Notes: a model not told the origin generated them from the letters alone. Counted from the first letter of the stretch, positions 1-8,336 are shown. The stretch is DNA of 34,107 nucleotides from Caryophanales bacterium UBA5455 (GCA_002427365.1 DIQT01000005.1:1-34107); one strand, 5' to 3'. Program-made: numbers and translations.

Positions 1-139
1 TAATTCCTAAATCTTTTAAGTAATCCAGTTTAGAAATAATTCCTTGGATATCACCAATCCCATCACCATTAGAATCACAAAAAGACCGCGGCCAAATTTG
101 ATAAAAGACTGCATCATGCCACCATTTAATTTGTTTCAT
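1..139 (-). CDS. GH13 alpha-glucosidase (N-terminal part, cut by window edge)
   Basis: Translating the minus strand from the ATG at 139-137 gives MKQIKWWHDAVFYQIWPRSF, followed by CDSNGDGIGDIQGIISKLDY. This is the classic start of oligo-1,6-glucosidase/alpha-glucosidase enzymes of glycoside hydrolase family 13 (YQIWPRSF, DSNGDGIGD, GI..KLDYL). These enzymes are cytoplasmic and release glucose from short alpha-glucans or isomaltose-type sugars. Only the first 46 codons are in the window, so the catalytic residues cannot be seen and the exact substrate is open. A ribosome site (AAAGGTGG) sits a few bases upstream. The gene follows the alpha/beta hydrolase by 14 bases and is probably co-transcribed with it. 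A second GH13 gene lies at 3782-5080. Confidence 0.88.
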   Translation of the reverse strand, partial: MKQIKWWHDAVFYQIWPRSFCDSNGDGIGDIQGIISKLDYLKDLGI

Positions 140-153
140 CGTTCCACCACCTT

Positions 154-1143
154 TTATTTATTACTTGGATAGTTTTTTACTTTACCTGTTGCTAAAAAGC
201 TTGCAATATCTTCATAGACAAGTTGTTTATCTGCTTCATTTAAGATTTCATGTCGCATCTTAGGAATAATAACTTCGGTTACATTATTTAAACCATGTTT
301 TTCATAATAAGCGGTAAGCTTTTTAACGCCCTTACCCATATGACCAACCGGATCATCCACTCCCGCGATTAATAAGATGGGGAAGTCTTTACGAACATTA
401 TCCATCGCTTTTTTACTATGGAGTTTATGAAGTGTCCCCATAAATTCATAATAAAACCCTTTGGTCGAACCATAGCCACACGCTTCAGCGCGAACATATG
501 TTTTAACATTTTCTTCGTCATACGAAAGCCAGGCGAGTTCTTTAACGCGTTCGTTAAAACGTTTTTCTTCTTCGCTTAAAGTCGAATCAACTTTTGTTTT
601 GGGGTGCTTAACGCTTTTTGCATACGTACCAAACGCCATGGCATTAAAGAGTTTCGCTTTTTTATCCCAGTTATGTTTATTAACGGTAAGTTTTGCTAAG
701 ATGTTGCCGGCTTTAAAAGCAAAGTCGGGACCGTTTGACCCCATAATGACCGCTTTATCAATTGTGTCACTATGAAGTTGGACATAGCGTTGGGTTACAA
801 ATGAACCCATGGAAAAGCCTAATAAATAAACCGGTAACCCTTCTCTTCTTTTTGCAACAATAACTTCATTAAGATTACTAATAAATTTATTAAACCAATC
901 ACGCGGTACAATACCATATGGTAAGTTGTTTTTACTCGCAGTTAAGCCTTGACCATAATGATCTAAGACGGTTACGTTATAACCTAAAGAAACTAAATAT
1001 GTCGCAAAATCATTATAGCGGGCGGAATATTCTTCCATTCCCGTTGTAATAACGACATTAGCGATTGGTTGATCGGCGGAAAAAAACAAACCGTGAATTG
1101 GCACGCCCACGAGTGGCGTAAGCTTAAAAGGTTGCGCAAGCAT
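154..1143 (-). CDS. Alpha/beta hydrolase, lysophospholipase/monoacylglycerol lipase-like
   Basis: This 329-residue cytoplasmic hydrolase belongs to the serine-hydrolase alpha/beta fold (Hydrolase_4, PldB-like). The nucleophile elbow GFSMGS places the catalytic Ser at residue 111. The acid is in AGVDDPVG (Asp263 or 264) and the base in MRHEI (His298). The region around residues 60-66 (LDHYGQG) matches the D.RG.G segment of monoacylglycerol lipases and lysophospholipases, with Tyr in place of Arg. No signal peptide is visible. The start is supported by GGAGG ahead of the ATG. It follows folT by about 60 bases and is the second-last gene of the smpB-folC-folT run. The substrate is unknown; a lipid ester is likely from the family. 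Confidence 0.88.
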   Translation of the reverse strand: MLAQPFKLTPLVGVPIHGLFFSADQPIANVVITTGMEEYSARYNDFATYLVSLGYNVTVLDHYGQGLTASKNNLPYGIVPRDWFNKFISNLNEVIVAKRREGLPVYLLGFSMGSFVTQRYVQLHSDTIDKAVIMGSNGPDFAFKAGNILAKLTVNKHNWDKKAKLFNAMAFGTYAKSVKHPKTKVDSTLSEEEKRFNERVKELAWLSYDEENVKTYVRAEACGYGSTKGFYYEFMGTLHKLHSKKAMDNVRKDFPILLIAGVDDPVGHMGKGVKKLTAYYEKHGLNNVTEVIIPKMRHEILNEADKQLVYEDIASFLATGKVKNYPSNK

Positions 1144-1203
1144 ATAAAATGTCCTCCGTGTACTTTAAGTTTAAACGATAACTTGTAATATTTAAAGAGA
1201 CAA

Positions 1204-2040
1204 CTATGCGTTTATGTTTGGTTCGGTTTTTGTTTCTAAATTCGTTTTATCGATATAGCGATAATATAATGAAAGTAAGAAACTCACAAAAAATGTTTTA
1301 AACGGGAAAATAATTAAAAAGATTAATGATTCTAACGCTAAAATTGGTAAATAGCCATAAGGGGAAAAGCCCGCGAAAAGGAACCCTTTCCAAATTGGCC
1401 CCCAAATAACTTGGACGATAAATGATGTAATAAAAACAAATAACGCTACTTCATAAGGCGTCGGACAATCCTTATTTTGAAATACTTGCGTTTTAAAATA
1501 TTTATTAATAAAGTGGGTCACAAAATAAAACATTACTAACAATAAGCCTAACCCAAGGGGGAAGACAATTTTCCACGTTACATTAAATGTGATAACGTGC
1601 GGTAAAGCATTACCTTCACTATCTTTACCTAACGGAATCGCGATTGATGGATTAATCCAAATAATTAACGAAATGAGTAACCAAATTAACACAAAGAAAT
1701 AAATAATAAAAGGAACCTTTTGTTCATTTGATTTTAATTTACGCATCGCTTTAAATAGTAACCACGGCAAAACGCCATTAATTAAAGCGGAAATAATCGG
1801 CCAAGGTAGGGTTGAGCCAAACCCATAACGAAATCCATTCCCAATAATATCCGCGCCAACCCCAACGACCGCCCCATATATTGGGCCAAGAATTATAGAA
1901 GCCATCATCACAGGTACGGCGCCTAGTGAAATTCGCGAAAACCCAAAATCCACCCCGACAAAGCGCGTAAAAATAATCGTAAACGCTATTAATAAGCTAG
2001 CGATTGAAATTCGTTCAATATGTCTTCTTGTCGTGTTCAT
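1204..2040 (-). CDS. folT: Folate-family ECF transporter S component (FolT-like)
   Basis: This is a 278-residue integral membrane protein with about six hydrophobic segments. Its N-terminal half has the S-component signature: ISIASLLIAF, then RISLGAVPVMMASIILGP, then GAVVGVGADIIGN. This pattern is typical of the folate-binding S unit of energy-coupling-factor transporters, which works with a shared EcfA/A'/T module encoded elsewhere. It is longer than the roughly 170-200 residues I expect for FolT; the extra length is a central segment around residues 100-190. The gene begins 8 bases after folC, with AGGA as ribosome site. That adjacency supports folate as substrate: FolT brings folate in and FolC polyglutamylates it. 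The substrate is inferred from family and context. Confidence 0.85.
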   Translation of the reverse strand: MNTTRRHIERISIASLLIAFTIIFTRFVGVDFGFSRISLGAVPVMMASIILGPIYGAVVGVGADIIGNGFRYGFGSTLPWPIISALINGVLPWLLFKAMRKLKSNEQKVPFIIYFFVLIWLLISLIIWINPSIAIPLGKDSEGNALPHVITFNVTWKIVFPLGLGLLLVMFYFVTHFINKYFKTQVFQNKDCPTPYEVALFVFITSFIVQVIWGPIWKGFLFAGFSPYGYLPILALESLIFLIIFPFKTFFVSFLLSLYYRYIDKTNLETKTEPNINA

Positions 2041-2048
2041 CTTTTGTC

Positions 2049-3269
2049 CTATGCCTTTGTTAATTTATGTTCAACAAGACCAGCGAAGGCAAGTGATCCC
2101 GTAATTAATAAAATTCCATCATCTTCTAAGGCTAAATACTTTTCATCAATTAATTCTTCGTAATCTGGTTCATAAGGTAAACCTAGTGAAATAAAATCTT
2201 TCCATTTAGCGGCGCGTGGATGATAAAACGTTGTTAACGTAATATCGTCACTTATTGTTTTTAATAGTTCAAGTTCTGCAGCGTAATCTTTATCTTTAAA
2301 ACACGCAAAAATAATTGTTAGATTTCGATATAGTTCGTGCTTTAATGTATCAACAAGTTGTCTCATCGCCGCTAAGTTATGCGCGCCATCAATAATTATT
2401 CTTTTAGGCGTATCAATCCGGGTATATCGAGCAGGCAATTTTAAATTAAAAGCTGTTTCAATAATTGCCTCTTCTTCATAATGATAGAAAAATTCAAGAT
2501 GTTCTAAAACGCTTAACGCGGTCGCAAAGTTTTTCGCCATCGCGACACTAGGGATTGGTAAAAAGAGTTTTGAAAAGAAGGGAGTCCTAAACGTTAAACC
2601 ATCAGCAATATAATTAACATTACTAACTTTAACCGCATCCGAAATTTCTGCGCCAACTTCACTTGCAAATTGTTCAAATAAATATCGGTTTTCCCCAACA
2701 TCTTCGCCTAAAATAACGGGGACACCTTTTTTAATAATGCCCGCTTTTTCATAAGCGACATCTTGGATTGTTTTACCAAAATATTTCGTATGTTCTAAAC
2801 TAACATTTGTAATAACACTTAAAATCGGGGTAAAGACATTTGTGGCATCTGTTCTTCCCCCCATACCAACTTCAATAATGGCAATTTCTACTTCTTCGAA
2901 AGTAAAAAAATTAAACGCTAAAAAGGTCATAATTTCAAAACTTGATAAGTTACTAGCTTCAAGTTCATCTAAATAAGGCGCGGCAACTCTTTCAAGTTGT
3001 TCATCTGATATATCTACGCCATTAAGCTTAATCATTTCATTAACACTAATTAAGTAAGGGGATGTATATAAGCCAACTTTATAGCCCGCTAACCCTAACA
3101 CTTCGCTCACCACATGCGCGGTTGTGCCTTTACCATTTGTGCCGGTAATATGAATCGCGGGTAGCGTAAAAGAAAAATTATGTGCTTGTAAGAATGCATC
3201 ATAATCAGTTCGTTCAAAACGGGGAAAGTTTCGCTTTGTTAGTAATTCTTTTAAACGACTATTCATCAT
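2049..3269 (-). CDS. folC: Folylpolyglutamate synthase / dihydrofolate synthase
   Basis: FolC is a Mur-ligase-family enzyme that adds glutamates to folates with ATP, which keeps them in the cell. The ATP-binding loop ITGTNGKGTT lies near residues 41-50, the motif EVGMGGRTDATNV follows, and IIDGAHN marks the start of the C-terminal domain. The open frame runs upstream to 3416, but that part lies inside smpB. The start is most likely ATG 3269 (or the adjacent ATG 3266), because AAAGGTGG sits 5-8 bases ahead and the product (about 406 residues) then matches the family. It overlaps the end of smpB by 8-11 bases, so translation is probably coupled. The position directly before folT fits folate salvage. 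Confidence 0.94.
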   Translation of the reverse strand: MMNSRLKELLTKRNFPRFERTDYDAFLQAHNFSFTLPAIHITGTNGKGTTAHVVSEVLGLAGYKVGLYTSPYLISVNEMIKLNGVDISDEQLERVAAPYLDELEASNLSSFEIMTFLAFNFFTFEEVEIAIIEVGMGGRTDATNVFTPILSVITNVSLEHTKYFGKTIQDVAYEKAGIIKKGVPVILGEDVGENRYLFEQFASEVGAEISDAVKVSNVNYIADGLTFRTPFFSKLFLPIPSVAMAKNFATALSVLEHLEFFYHYEEEAIIETAFNLKLPARYTRIDTPKRIIIDGAHNLAAMRQLVDTLKHELYRNLTIIFACFKDKDYAAELELLKTISDDITLTTFYHPRAAKWKDFISLGLPYEPDYEELIDEKYLALEDDGILLITGSLAFAGLVEHKLTKA

Positions 3270-3729
3270 ATTTGCCACCTTTAACGCTACGAGCGATTTC
3301 GCGCGTTTGATCACGTTCTTTAATGCTTTCGCGTTTATCAAACCGTTTCTTCCCTTTACCAATAGCGATTTCAACTTTCGCAATTCCATTTTTAAAATAC
3401 ATTTTTGTGGGGACAATTGTTATCCCCTCTTTGGCGACTTCCATTTCAAGGCGGCGAATTTCGCGTTTATGAAGGAGAAGTTTCCGCTCTTGCCTCGGTT
3501 CATGATTATAAATATTACCTTTATCATATGGGGCGATATATAAGTTAATTAAATACGCTTCTCCATTACGAAAAATAACATACGCATCGCTTAAGTCCGC
3601 CCCATTCCGGCGGAGTGACTTAATTTCGGTTCCACTTAAAACAAGTCCCGCTTCTTTAAAGTCGCTTAAGAAATAATTAAAATGCGCAGTTCGGTTCGTT
3701 GCAATATTTTTAACACCTTGATTCGCCAT
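3259..3729 (-). CDS. smpB: SsrA-binding protein SmpB
   Basis: This 156-residue protein is SmpB, the tmRNA partner that loads SsrA onto stalled ribosomes for trans-translation. The family landmarks are present: NRTAHFNYFL, GLVLSGTEIKSLR, then YLINLYIAPYDKGN, and the basic C-terminal tail KGKKRFDKRESIKERD that enters the mRNA channel. Length is normal. GAGG lies about 8 bases before the ATG. The last codons overlap folC. No tmRNA gene is visible in the window, although smpB and ssrA are often neighbours. Confidence 0.97.
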   Translation of the reverse strand: MANQGVKNIATNRTAHFNYFLSDFKEAGLVLSGTEIKSLRRNGADLSDAYVIFRNGEAYLINLYIAPYDKGNIYNHEPRQERKLLLHKREIRRLEMEVAKEGITIVPTKMYFKNGIAKVEIAIGKGKKRFDKRESIKERDQTREIARSVKGGKYDE

Positions 3730-3742
3730 AAATTACCTCACT

Positions 3743-3777
3743 GGCAAAAGTATATATTATTTTACGCTCTTTTTCTA
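3743..3777 (-). promoter_or_regulatory. Possible promoter ahead of smpB
   Basis: On the minus strand TATACT (3749-3754) is preceded, at a 17-base spacing, by TAGAAA, a weak -35. The gap between the GH13 gene and smpB is only 52 bases, so smpB-folC-folT could also be read from upstream. The call rests on pattern only. Confidence 0.35.
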
Positions 3778-3781
3778 ATAT

Positions 3782-5080
3782 CTATCTAATTTTCGCAATG
3801 ATTGGTTCTTTAACTTCAATGCTTCCATTATTAACTATTAGTGTTTGATCACTAATTGAATCGTGAAGTTCATTTACGTCATACGGTAGCGATATCGATA
3901 TTACTCCTTCACTTAAATTAAAGATGCCTAAATATGTTTCGTCTAAACTACGAAGTTCCGCGATGATGACATCACCTTCTTGCGCTTTACTCGCATTAAA
4001 GTATGTTTTTTCTTTAAATACTTTATCTTTTTTAATCGCAATTAGTTTTTTAATCAAGTTATAAAAGGCTTGATCAGTAATTGTTAAATCAATTGGATCT
4101 TTTTCAAATAAATCCGGGCGTTTTGTTGCTTTAACTTCTTGTCCGGCGTAAAGGAAACTAACACCAGGAACAAAGAAACTCCACGCGGTAAAGTTTCGTA
4201 AACTTAATTCGTTTTTAATTGTGTGATGAGCGCGTTGTTGGTCATGATTTTCTAAACAATGCGTTTTTAAATAGTCTTCAGGATAAATTACTTCCATTAA
4301 GTTAACGCCATGTAAATATTGTTCAAGCGTGTTTTTTCCTTCAAAGTAACCCGTATATAACGGAAAGGCATCATAGTTATATAAAATATCAAATGCTTGA
4401 TACATTTCCGCATCAGCATGTGCATGATGACCTTCCCCCCGCATATATTTTAAGAAACTCATTTCAATTGATTCGCTATACCAAATAACACTAGGATTAA
4501 TCTTATTAACGGCTTGAACAGCGTCTAACCAAAAGTCTAAAGGCACAAGGGGCGCAACGTCGCAGCGGAACCCATCAACACCCATGTTGACATATTTAAT
4601 AAGTGTATCGATTAAATATTTTCGCATCTTCATATTAGTAAAATCTAAATCACCAATATCACTCCAATCACCAACGCGGTTTGCGAGTTTGCCATTTCGG
4701 TAAAAAAACCAATCTGGATGCATTTTAAGCATTTTGGAGTCGCGGGAAGTATGGTTAAAAACAATATCCATAAAGACTTTAAGATCTAAGTTATGCGCTT
4801 CATTGATTAATGTTTGAAATTCTTCCATCGTTCCTTGCGCTTTATCAATTGCGCGATAATCTTTAATTGAATAAGGTGAGCCAACTTTGCCTTTACGAGC
4901 GACTTTCCCAATTGGATGAATTGGGAGTAAATATAAAATACTTACGCCTAAATCTTTAATTCGCGGCAAATCAGCTTTTAATGCATTGAGCGTGCCCGCT
5001 TTCGAGTAATTACGAACAAACACTTGATACATCGTTTCATTTCGTAAGGACTTCCGTAATTCACTATGGTTATTATTCAT
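3782..5080 (-). CDS. Cytoplasmic GH13 alpha-amylase family glycosidase
   Basis: This 432-residue alpha-glucan-acting enzyme has the four conserved GH13 regions: DIVFNH (105-110), GFRCDVA with nucleophile Asp174, WYSESIE with acid/base Glu203, and ENHDQQR with Asp280. There is no signal peptide, so it acts inside the cell on imported maltodextrins or stored glucan. It is short and appears to lack the extra N- and C-terminal domains of pullulanase-type enzymes; the last 70 residues look like a small beta-domain. The family includes amylases, neopullulanases and transferases, and the substrate cannot be fixed from sequence. It starts 20 bases after csoR with AAAGGT as ribosome site, so copper-responsive readthrough from the cop promoter is possible but probably incidental. 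Confidence 0.9.
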   Translation of the reverse strand: MNNNHSELRKSLRNETMYQVFVRNYSKAGTLNALKADLPRIKDLGVSILYLLPIHPIGKVARKGKVGSPYSIKDYRAIDKAQGTMEEFQTLINEAHNLDLKVFMDIVFNHTSRDSKMLKMHPDWFFYRNGKLANRVGDWSDIGDLDFTNMKMRKYLIDTLIKYVNMGVDGFRCDVAPLVPLDFWLDAVQAVNKINPSVIWYSESIEMSFLKYMRGEGHHAHADAEMYQAFDILYNYDAFPLYTGYFEGKNTLEQYLHGVNLMEVIYPEDYLKTHCLENHDQQRAHHTIKNELSLRNFTAWSFFVPGVSFLYAGQEVKATKRPDLFEKDPIDLTITDQAFYNLIKKLIAIKKDKVFKEKTYFNASKAQEGDVIIAELRSLDETYLGIFNLSEGVISISLPYDVNELHDSISDQTLIVNNGSIEVKEPIIAKIR

Positions 5081-5100
5081 TATCGTTTTACCTTTCTACA

Positions 5101-5361
5101 TTAATCAAGCCGTGTCATTAGTTTTGATATTTCTTTAATCTTCGCTTCGATTTCTTCATCATCACTTGCATTACGAACACAGTGCTCTAAATGAGCGACA
5201 ATAATCGCATTGTTAGCTTTTTTGATGTTAGCGATCGCCGCTAAAATTTGGTTCGAAATATCAATGCAATATGCATCTTCTTCCACCATCTTTTTAACGC
5301 CATTAAGTTGTCCGCTTGCGATATTTAATAAGCGCATGACTTCCTTATGATCAGCTTTCAT
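5101..5361 (-). CDS. csoR: Copper-sensing transcriptional repressor CsoR
   Basis: This 86-residue all-helical DNA-binding protein belongs to the CsoR/RcnR family. Cys32, His57 and Cys61 have exactly the C-x24-H-x3-C spacing of the Cu(I) site in characterised CsoR proteins, which argues for copper rather than nickel/cobalt or formaldehyde sensing. Cu(I) binding releases the protein from its operator. Its ATG overlaps the copZ stop by one base (TAATG), so it is translationally coupled to copZ in the copA-copZ-csoR operon. A likely operator lies upstream of copA (7883-7903), giving autoregulation. Confidence 0.93.
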   Translation of the reverse strand: MKADHKEVMRLLNIASGQLNGVKKMVEEDAYCIDISNQILAAIANIKKANNAIIVAHLEHCVRNASDDEEIEAKIKEISKLMTRLD

Positions 5362-5573
5362 TATTCAACAACCTTGTAGCCAGCATCTTCCACTGCTTTT
5401 TTAATTGCTTTATCTTTAAGTCCTTTTTTCGAAGTAATTTCAACCGCGCCGGAAGATAAATCAATATTTACTTCTTCAACACCTTTAAGACCAATTAAGG
5501 CATCATTAACTCTTTTTTGGCAGTGCATGCATGTCATACCACTTACGATAACAACTTGTTTAACTTCATTCAT
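5361..5573 (-). CDS. copZ: Copper chaperone CopZ (HMA domain)
   Basis: This is a 70-residue single heavy-metal-associated domain. The Cu(I) ligands are in the GMTCMHC loop (residues 12-18), followed by the beta-alpha-beta pattern ending in AGYKV. CopZ carries Cu(I) in the cytosol to the CopA ATPase and can also deliver it to CsoR. It lies about 20 bases after copA and one base into csoR. Length and motif match the family. Confidence 0.95.
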   Translation of the reverse strand: MNEVKQVVIVSGMTCMHCQKRVNDALIGLKGVEEVNIDLSSGAVEITSKKGLKDKAIKKAVEDAGYKVVE

Positions 5574-5593
5574 TTGCTTGTTCTCCTATTAAG

Positions 5594-7867
5594 TTATTTT
5601 TTATTTGTTTCGACTTCCGGGTTAGCGATAAATTTAACCCGTTTAAGCCGTAAAGCATTTAAGACGACAGAAATTGAAGATAAGGCCATTAAGCCACTTG
5701 CGATCATTGGATTTAGTTTTAATCCAAGCGGAAGATATAAGATACCCGCTGCAAGGGGAATTCCAATGAGGTTATAAATAAACGCCCAGAATAAGTTAAG
5801 TTTAATATTATTCACCATCTTCTTCGATAAATGGAAAGCGTTTACTAAGTCGGTCAAGGAGGAACGGACTAAAACAATATCCGCACTATCAATAGCGATA
5901 TCCGTACCCGAGCCAATTGCAACCCCAACGTCACTTGCTTCAAGGGCGACCGCATCGTTAACGCCATCTCCCACCATTGCCACGACATGACCTTCGCTTT
6001 GTAACGCTTTTACAATGTTTGCTTTTTCTTCAGGAACAATTTCGCCATATACGTGTTCAATACCGACATGACGGGCTAAGGCACTCGCGGTAATCTTATT
6101 ATCGCCACTTACTAAATAAACGTGTTTACCTGCATTTTTAAGCGCGCTAATAGCTTCAATTGCGTCCGGCTTAATTTTATCCGCAAGAGCGAATAAGGCG
6201 CTTAATTCGCCATCAACGCTTAAATAAATGACGGTTTTACCTTCAAGAAGTAATGGTTCCGCTTTTTCTTTTACATTATTAAGTTTAACACCATTTTCTT
6301 CTAAATAGGCAAGGTTGCCAATTAAATAATGTTTCTTATTATATGTTCCTTCAACACCAAAGCCGGGAACATTTTTAAAGTTTGTTAATTGTTCATATTG
6401 ATAGTTTTCTATTTCATAACGATTAACAAGTGTTTTTCCTAAGGGGTGTTCACTTAAGCGTTCAAGAGCGACAAGGGGAGGAATAATATGTTCATCGCCA
6501 AGTTCACTAAACTTAAGGTAATCAGTTACTTCCATATGACCATACGTAATTGTGCCGGTCTTATCAAAAATAACCGCGTCGACTTTATTTAATGTTTCCA
6601 CCGCGGTCGCGCTTTTTAATAGAATTCCATTTTCCGCACCTTTACCCGTTCCTACCATCATCGCAACCGGTGTCGCGAGCCCTAAAGCACACGGACAAGA
6701 AATTACTAAAACACTAACCATCATTTCAATTGAATGGGTAAGAGTATTTCCCGTAAGTAACCAAACTAATAAAGTAATTAAGGCTAAAGAAATAACAATC
6801 GGAACAAAGATGCCACTTACGCGGTCCGCCATATTCGCTAACGGAGCTTTTGAGGCGGCGGCCGTTTCAACTAAAGAAATAATTTTTTGGAGCGTCGTAT
6901 CTTCACCTAAACGATTAACTTCCATTGTAAAAGCACCGGTCTTATTCATTGTGCCACCGATGACTTCTTCGCCAACTTGTTTATAAGCGGGAACGACTTC
7001 GCCAGTTAGAGCGGCTTCATCTAAATAACCATAACCCGTTTGAATAACCCCATCAACAGGAACGACTCCACCGGGTTTTACCACAACGATATCACCAACA
7101 ACTAAATTACTTACCGCAACTTCAACTTCAACACCATCTCTAATTACGGTTGCAACTTCAGGAGTAAGTGATAATAAACTTTCTAAGCTTGAGGTCGTTT
7201 GAAGTTTGGCCCGTTCTTCTAAATATTTACCTAAACGAACAAGCGCAACAATCATTGCCGCGGCTTCAAAATAAATGCCATGGATATATTCATGCATTAG
7301 GCTATGTTCCGCTCCATTAACATAGCTAATAATAATCATAATAAACATATAAATACTATACGAATAAGAAACCGTTGATCCAATCGCAATAAGCGAATCC
7401 ATATTCGGGCTTCCTTTAAATAAATGTTTAAAGCCACGAGTAAAATAGCCAAAGTTTAAACCTAAAATAAGCGACGCAATAACTAATTGAATGGAGACGT
7501 TAACAATAATATTTAATTTTTCCAAATAGCCAAACATTGCGCTTGTGCCCATTCCAAAAAACATTAAGACAACTAATAGCACTAAGGAAGTGATGACAAT
7601 TGTTCCCGTTTTCTTTAAGTTAGCTTTTGCTTCGCGCCGTGATTCAATTAAGGCGTTTTCACCGCTTAATTGAGCTTGATAGCCCGCTTTTTTAACTGCC
7701 GCTAAAATGGCTTCATCTTTAGCGTCTCCTTCAAACTCCACCGTTAAGGTATTAGTTAATAAGGAAACATTAACTTCTTTTACCCCATCTATTTTCGCAA
7801 CAGCCTTTTCGACTGCGCTTGAACAAGCGGCACAATACATCCCGCTTACTTTATAATTTTCATGCAT
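5594..7867 (-). CDS. copA: Copper-exporting P1B-type ATPase CopA
   Basis: This 757-residue Cu(I) efflux pump sits in the cytoplasmic membrane. It has one N-terminal HMA domain with GMYCAAC (Cys12, Cys15), a membrane region, the actuator TGE (288-290), the transmembrane metal site CPC (391-393), the phosphorylated Asp435 in DKTGT, an HP motif in SEHPLG, and GDGVNDA (633-639). CPC and the MYCAAC loop place it in the Cu(I) class. It is the first gene of copA-copZ-csoR. GAGGA about 8 bases before the ATG supports the start. Confidence 0.97.
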   Translation of the reverse strand: MHENYKVSGMYCAACSSAVEKAVAKIDGVKEVNVSLLTNTLTVEFEGDAKDEAILAAVKKAGYQAQLSGENALIESRREAKANLKKTGTIVITSLVLLVVLMFFGMGTSAMFGYLEKLNIIVNVSIQLVIASLILGLNFGYFTRGFKHLFKGSPNMDSLIAIGSTVSYSYSIYMFIMIIISYVNGAEHSLMHEYIHGIYFEAAAMIVALVRLGKYLEERAKLQTTSSLESLLSLTPEVATVIRDGVEVEVAVSNLVVGDIVVVKPGGVVPVDGVIQTGYGYLDEAALTGEVVPAYKQVGEEVIGGTMNKTGAFTMEVNRLGEDTTLQKIISLVETAAASKAPLANMADRVSGIFVPIVISLALITLLVWLLTGNTLTHSIEMMVSVLVISCPCALGLATPVAMMVGTGKGAENGILLKSATAVETLNKVDAVIFDKTGTITYGHMEVTDYLKFSELGDEHIIPPLVALERLSEHPLGKTLVNRYEIENYQYEQLTNFKNVPGFGVEGTYNKKHYLIGNLAYLEENGVKLNNVKEKAEPLLLEGKTVIYLSVDGELSALFALADKIKPDAIEAISALKNAGKHVYLVSGDNKITASALARHVGIEHVYGEIVPEEKANIVKALQSEGHVVAMVGDGVNDAVALEASDVGVAIGSGTDIAIDSADIVLVRSSLTDLVNAFHLSKKMVNNIKLNLFWAFIYNLIGIPLAAGILYLPLGLKLNPMIASGLMALSSISVVLNALRLKRVKFIANPEVETNKK

Positions 7868-7882
7868 AACTCTTATCCTCTA

Positions 7883-7903
7883 TATACCCCTATAGGGTGT
7901 ATA
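7883..7903 (-). promoter_or_regulatory. CsoR-type operator upstream of copA
   Basis: The core CCCTATAGGG (7888-7897) is a perfect palindrome, flanked by TATAC and GTATA. It matches the TACCC-N-GGGTA style of known CsoR boxes. It lies just downstream of the copA -10 box, where bound repressor would block initiation. Confidence 0.75.
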
Positions 7904-7905
7904 TA

Positions 7906-7934
7906 ATCATACACCGCAATGTATAAAATGTAAA
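7906..7934 (-). promoter_or_regulatory. copA promoter
   Basis: On the minus strand TTTACA (7929-7934) and TATGAT (7906-7911) are separated by 17 bases, a near-consensus sigma-A promoter. The start of transcription should fall inside the CsoR-like box. The leader to the copA ATG is roughly 30-35 bases. Confidence 0.8.
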
Positions 7935-7978
7935 TATTTCCACCTCTAGTTTATATATAAATAAATATTGAAGCAAAA

Positions 7979-8015
7979 ATAAAAGCCCCTATGGGAGAAG
8001 GTAAGGGGCTTTTAT
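7979..8015 (-). terminator. Strong intrinsic terminator
   Basis: A 12-bp stem (7979-7990 with 8004-8015) with core AAAAGCCCCT / AGGGGCTTTT closes a 13-base loop. On the minus strand it is followed by a T-rich run (TTTTATTTTT). It would end transcripts coming from the 8100s and shields copA. The plus-strand T-run is shorter, so minus is the main direction. The loop is C-rich on the RNA. Confidence 0.85.
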
Positions 8016-8096
8016 CGCAAACATGAGGAGGGGGTATCCTCGTTTCGTCTTAGAAAGGTTTTTTGAAAAGTTTTCCGACGACGACACACAAGACGT
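7979..8096 (-). ncRNA. Candidate small RNA with C-rich loops
   Basis: Three possible stems precede and include the terminator: CGTCTT/AAGACG (8090-8095 with 8046-8051), GAGGA-loop-TCCTC (8037-8041 with 8025-8029), and the terminator stem. On the transcribed minus strand the two small loops read TACCCCC and TACCTTCTCCCAT, both complementary to Shine-Dalgarno-type purine runs, as in the C-rich loops of Staphylococcus Rsa-type RNAs. The promoter is weak (TTTAAA, 17 bases, TACATA, at 8117-8145). It could instead be only the 3' end of an upstream transcript. Confidence 0.35.
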
Positions 8097-8336
8097 TTTT
8101 AAGATTTAATACAATTTATGTAAGTTTGCCGCCTTGCACTTTAAATATAACTAATTAATTTAAATATGCGAAATTTTTTTATGCGTTTTTGCGCAAATAT
8201 TGAAAAATAGCCAAAAATTACAAATGGGTTTATTAATAAAGAGCCAAGAAATTATTGTAATAGTTTCTTATTCATTATTTACAATAAGTTTATCTTTTTA
8301 TTATTAAGATTTTATTTAAACTATTTTCTAAAATCG

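Larger units (their letters stand above)
7921..8336. other. Non-coding gap between copA and the decayed surface gene
   Basis: No credible protein gene is seen. The gap holds the copA -35 region, a strong intrinsic terminator (7979-8015), a structured stretch that may be a small RNA (7979-8096), and about 230 very AT-rich bases (8100-8336) in which I see only a stretch resembling the one near 10298-10318. Confidence 0.6.

Noticed and set aside
3270..3416. Longer N-terminus for FolC
   Set aside because: It lies inside smpB in another frame, has no family similarity, and a good ribosome site serves ATG 3269/3266.
3730..3781. tmRNA gene next to smpB
   Set aside because: The gap is only 52 bases and holds no tRNA-like ends or tag frame.
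6552..6986. Plus-strand open frame of 144 codons inside copA
   Set aside because: Antisense shadow of a well-supported gene, with no recognisable protein or ribosome site. The same applies to the other plus-strand frames over minus-strand genes.
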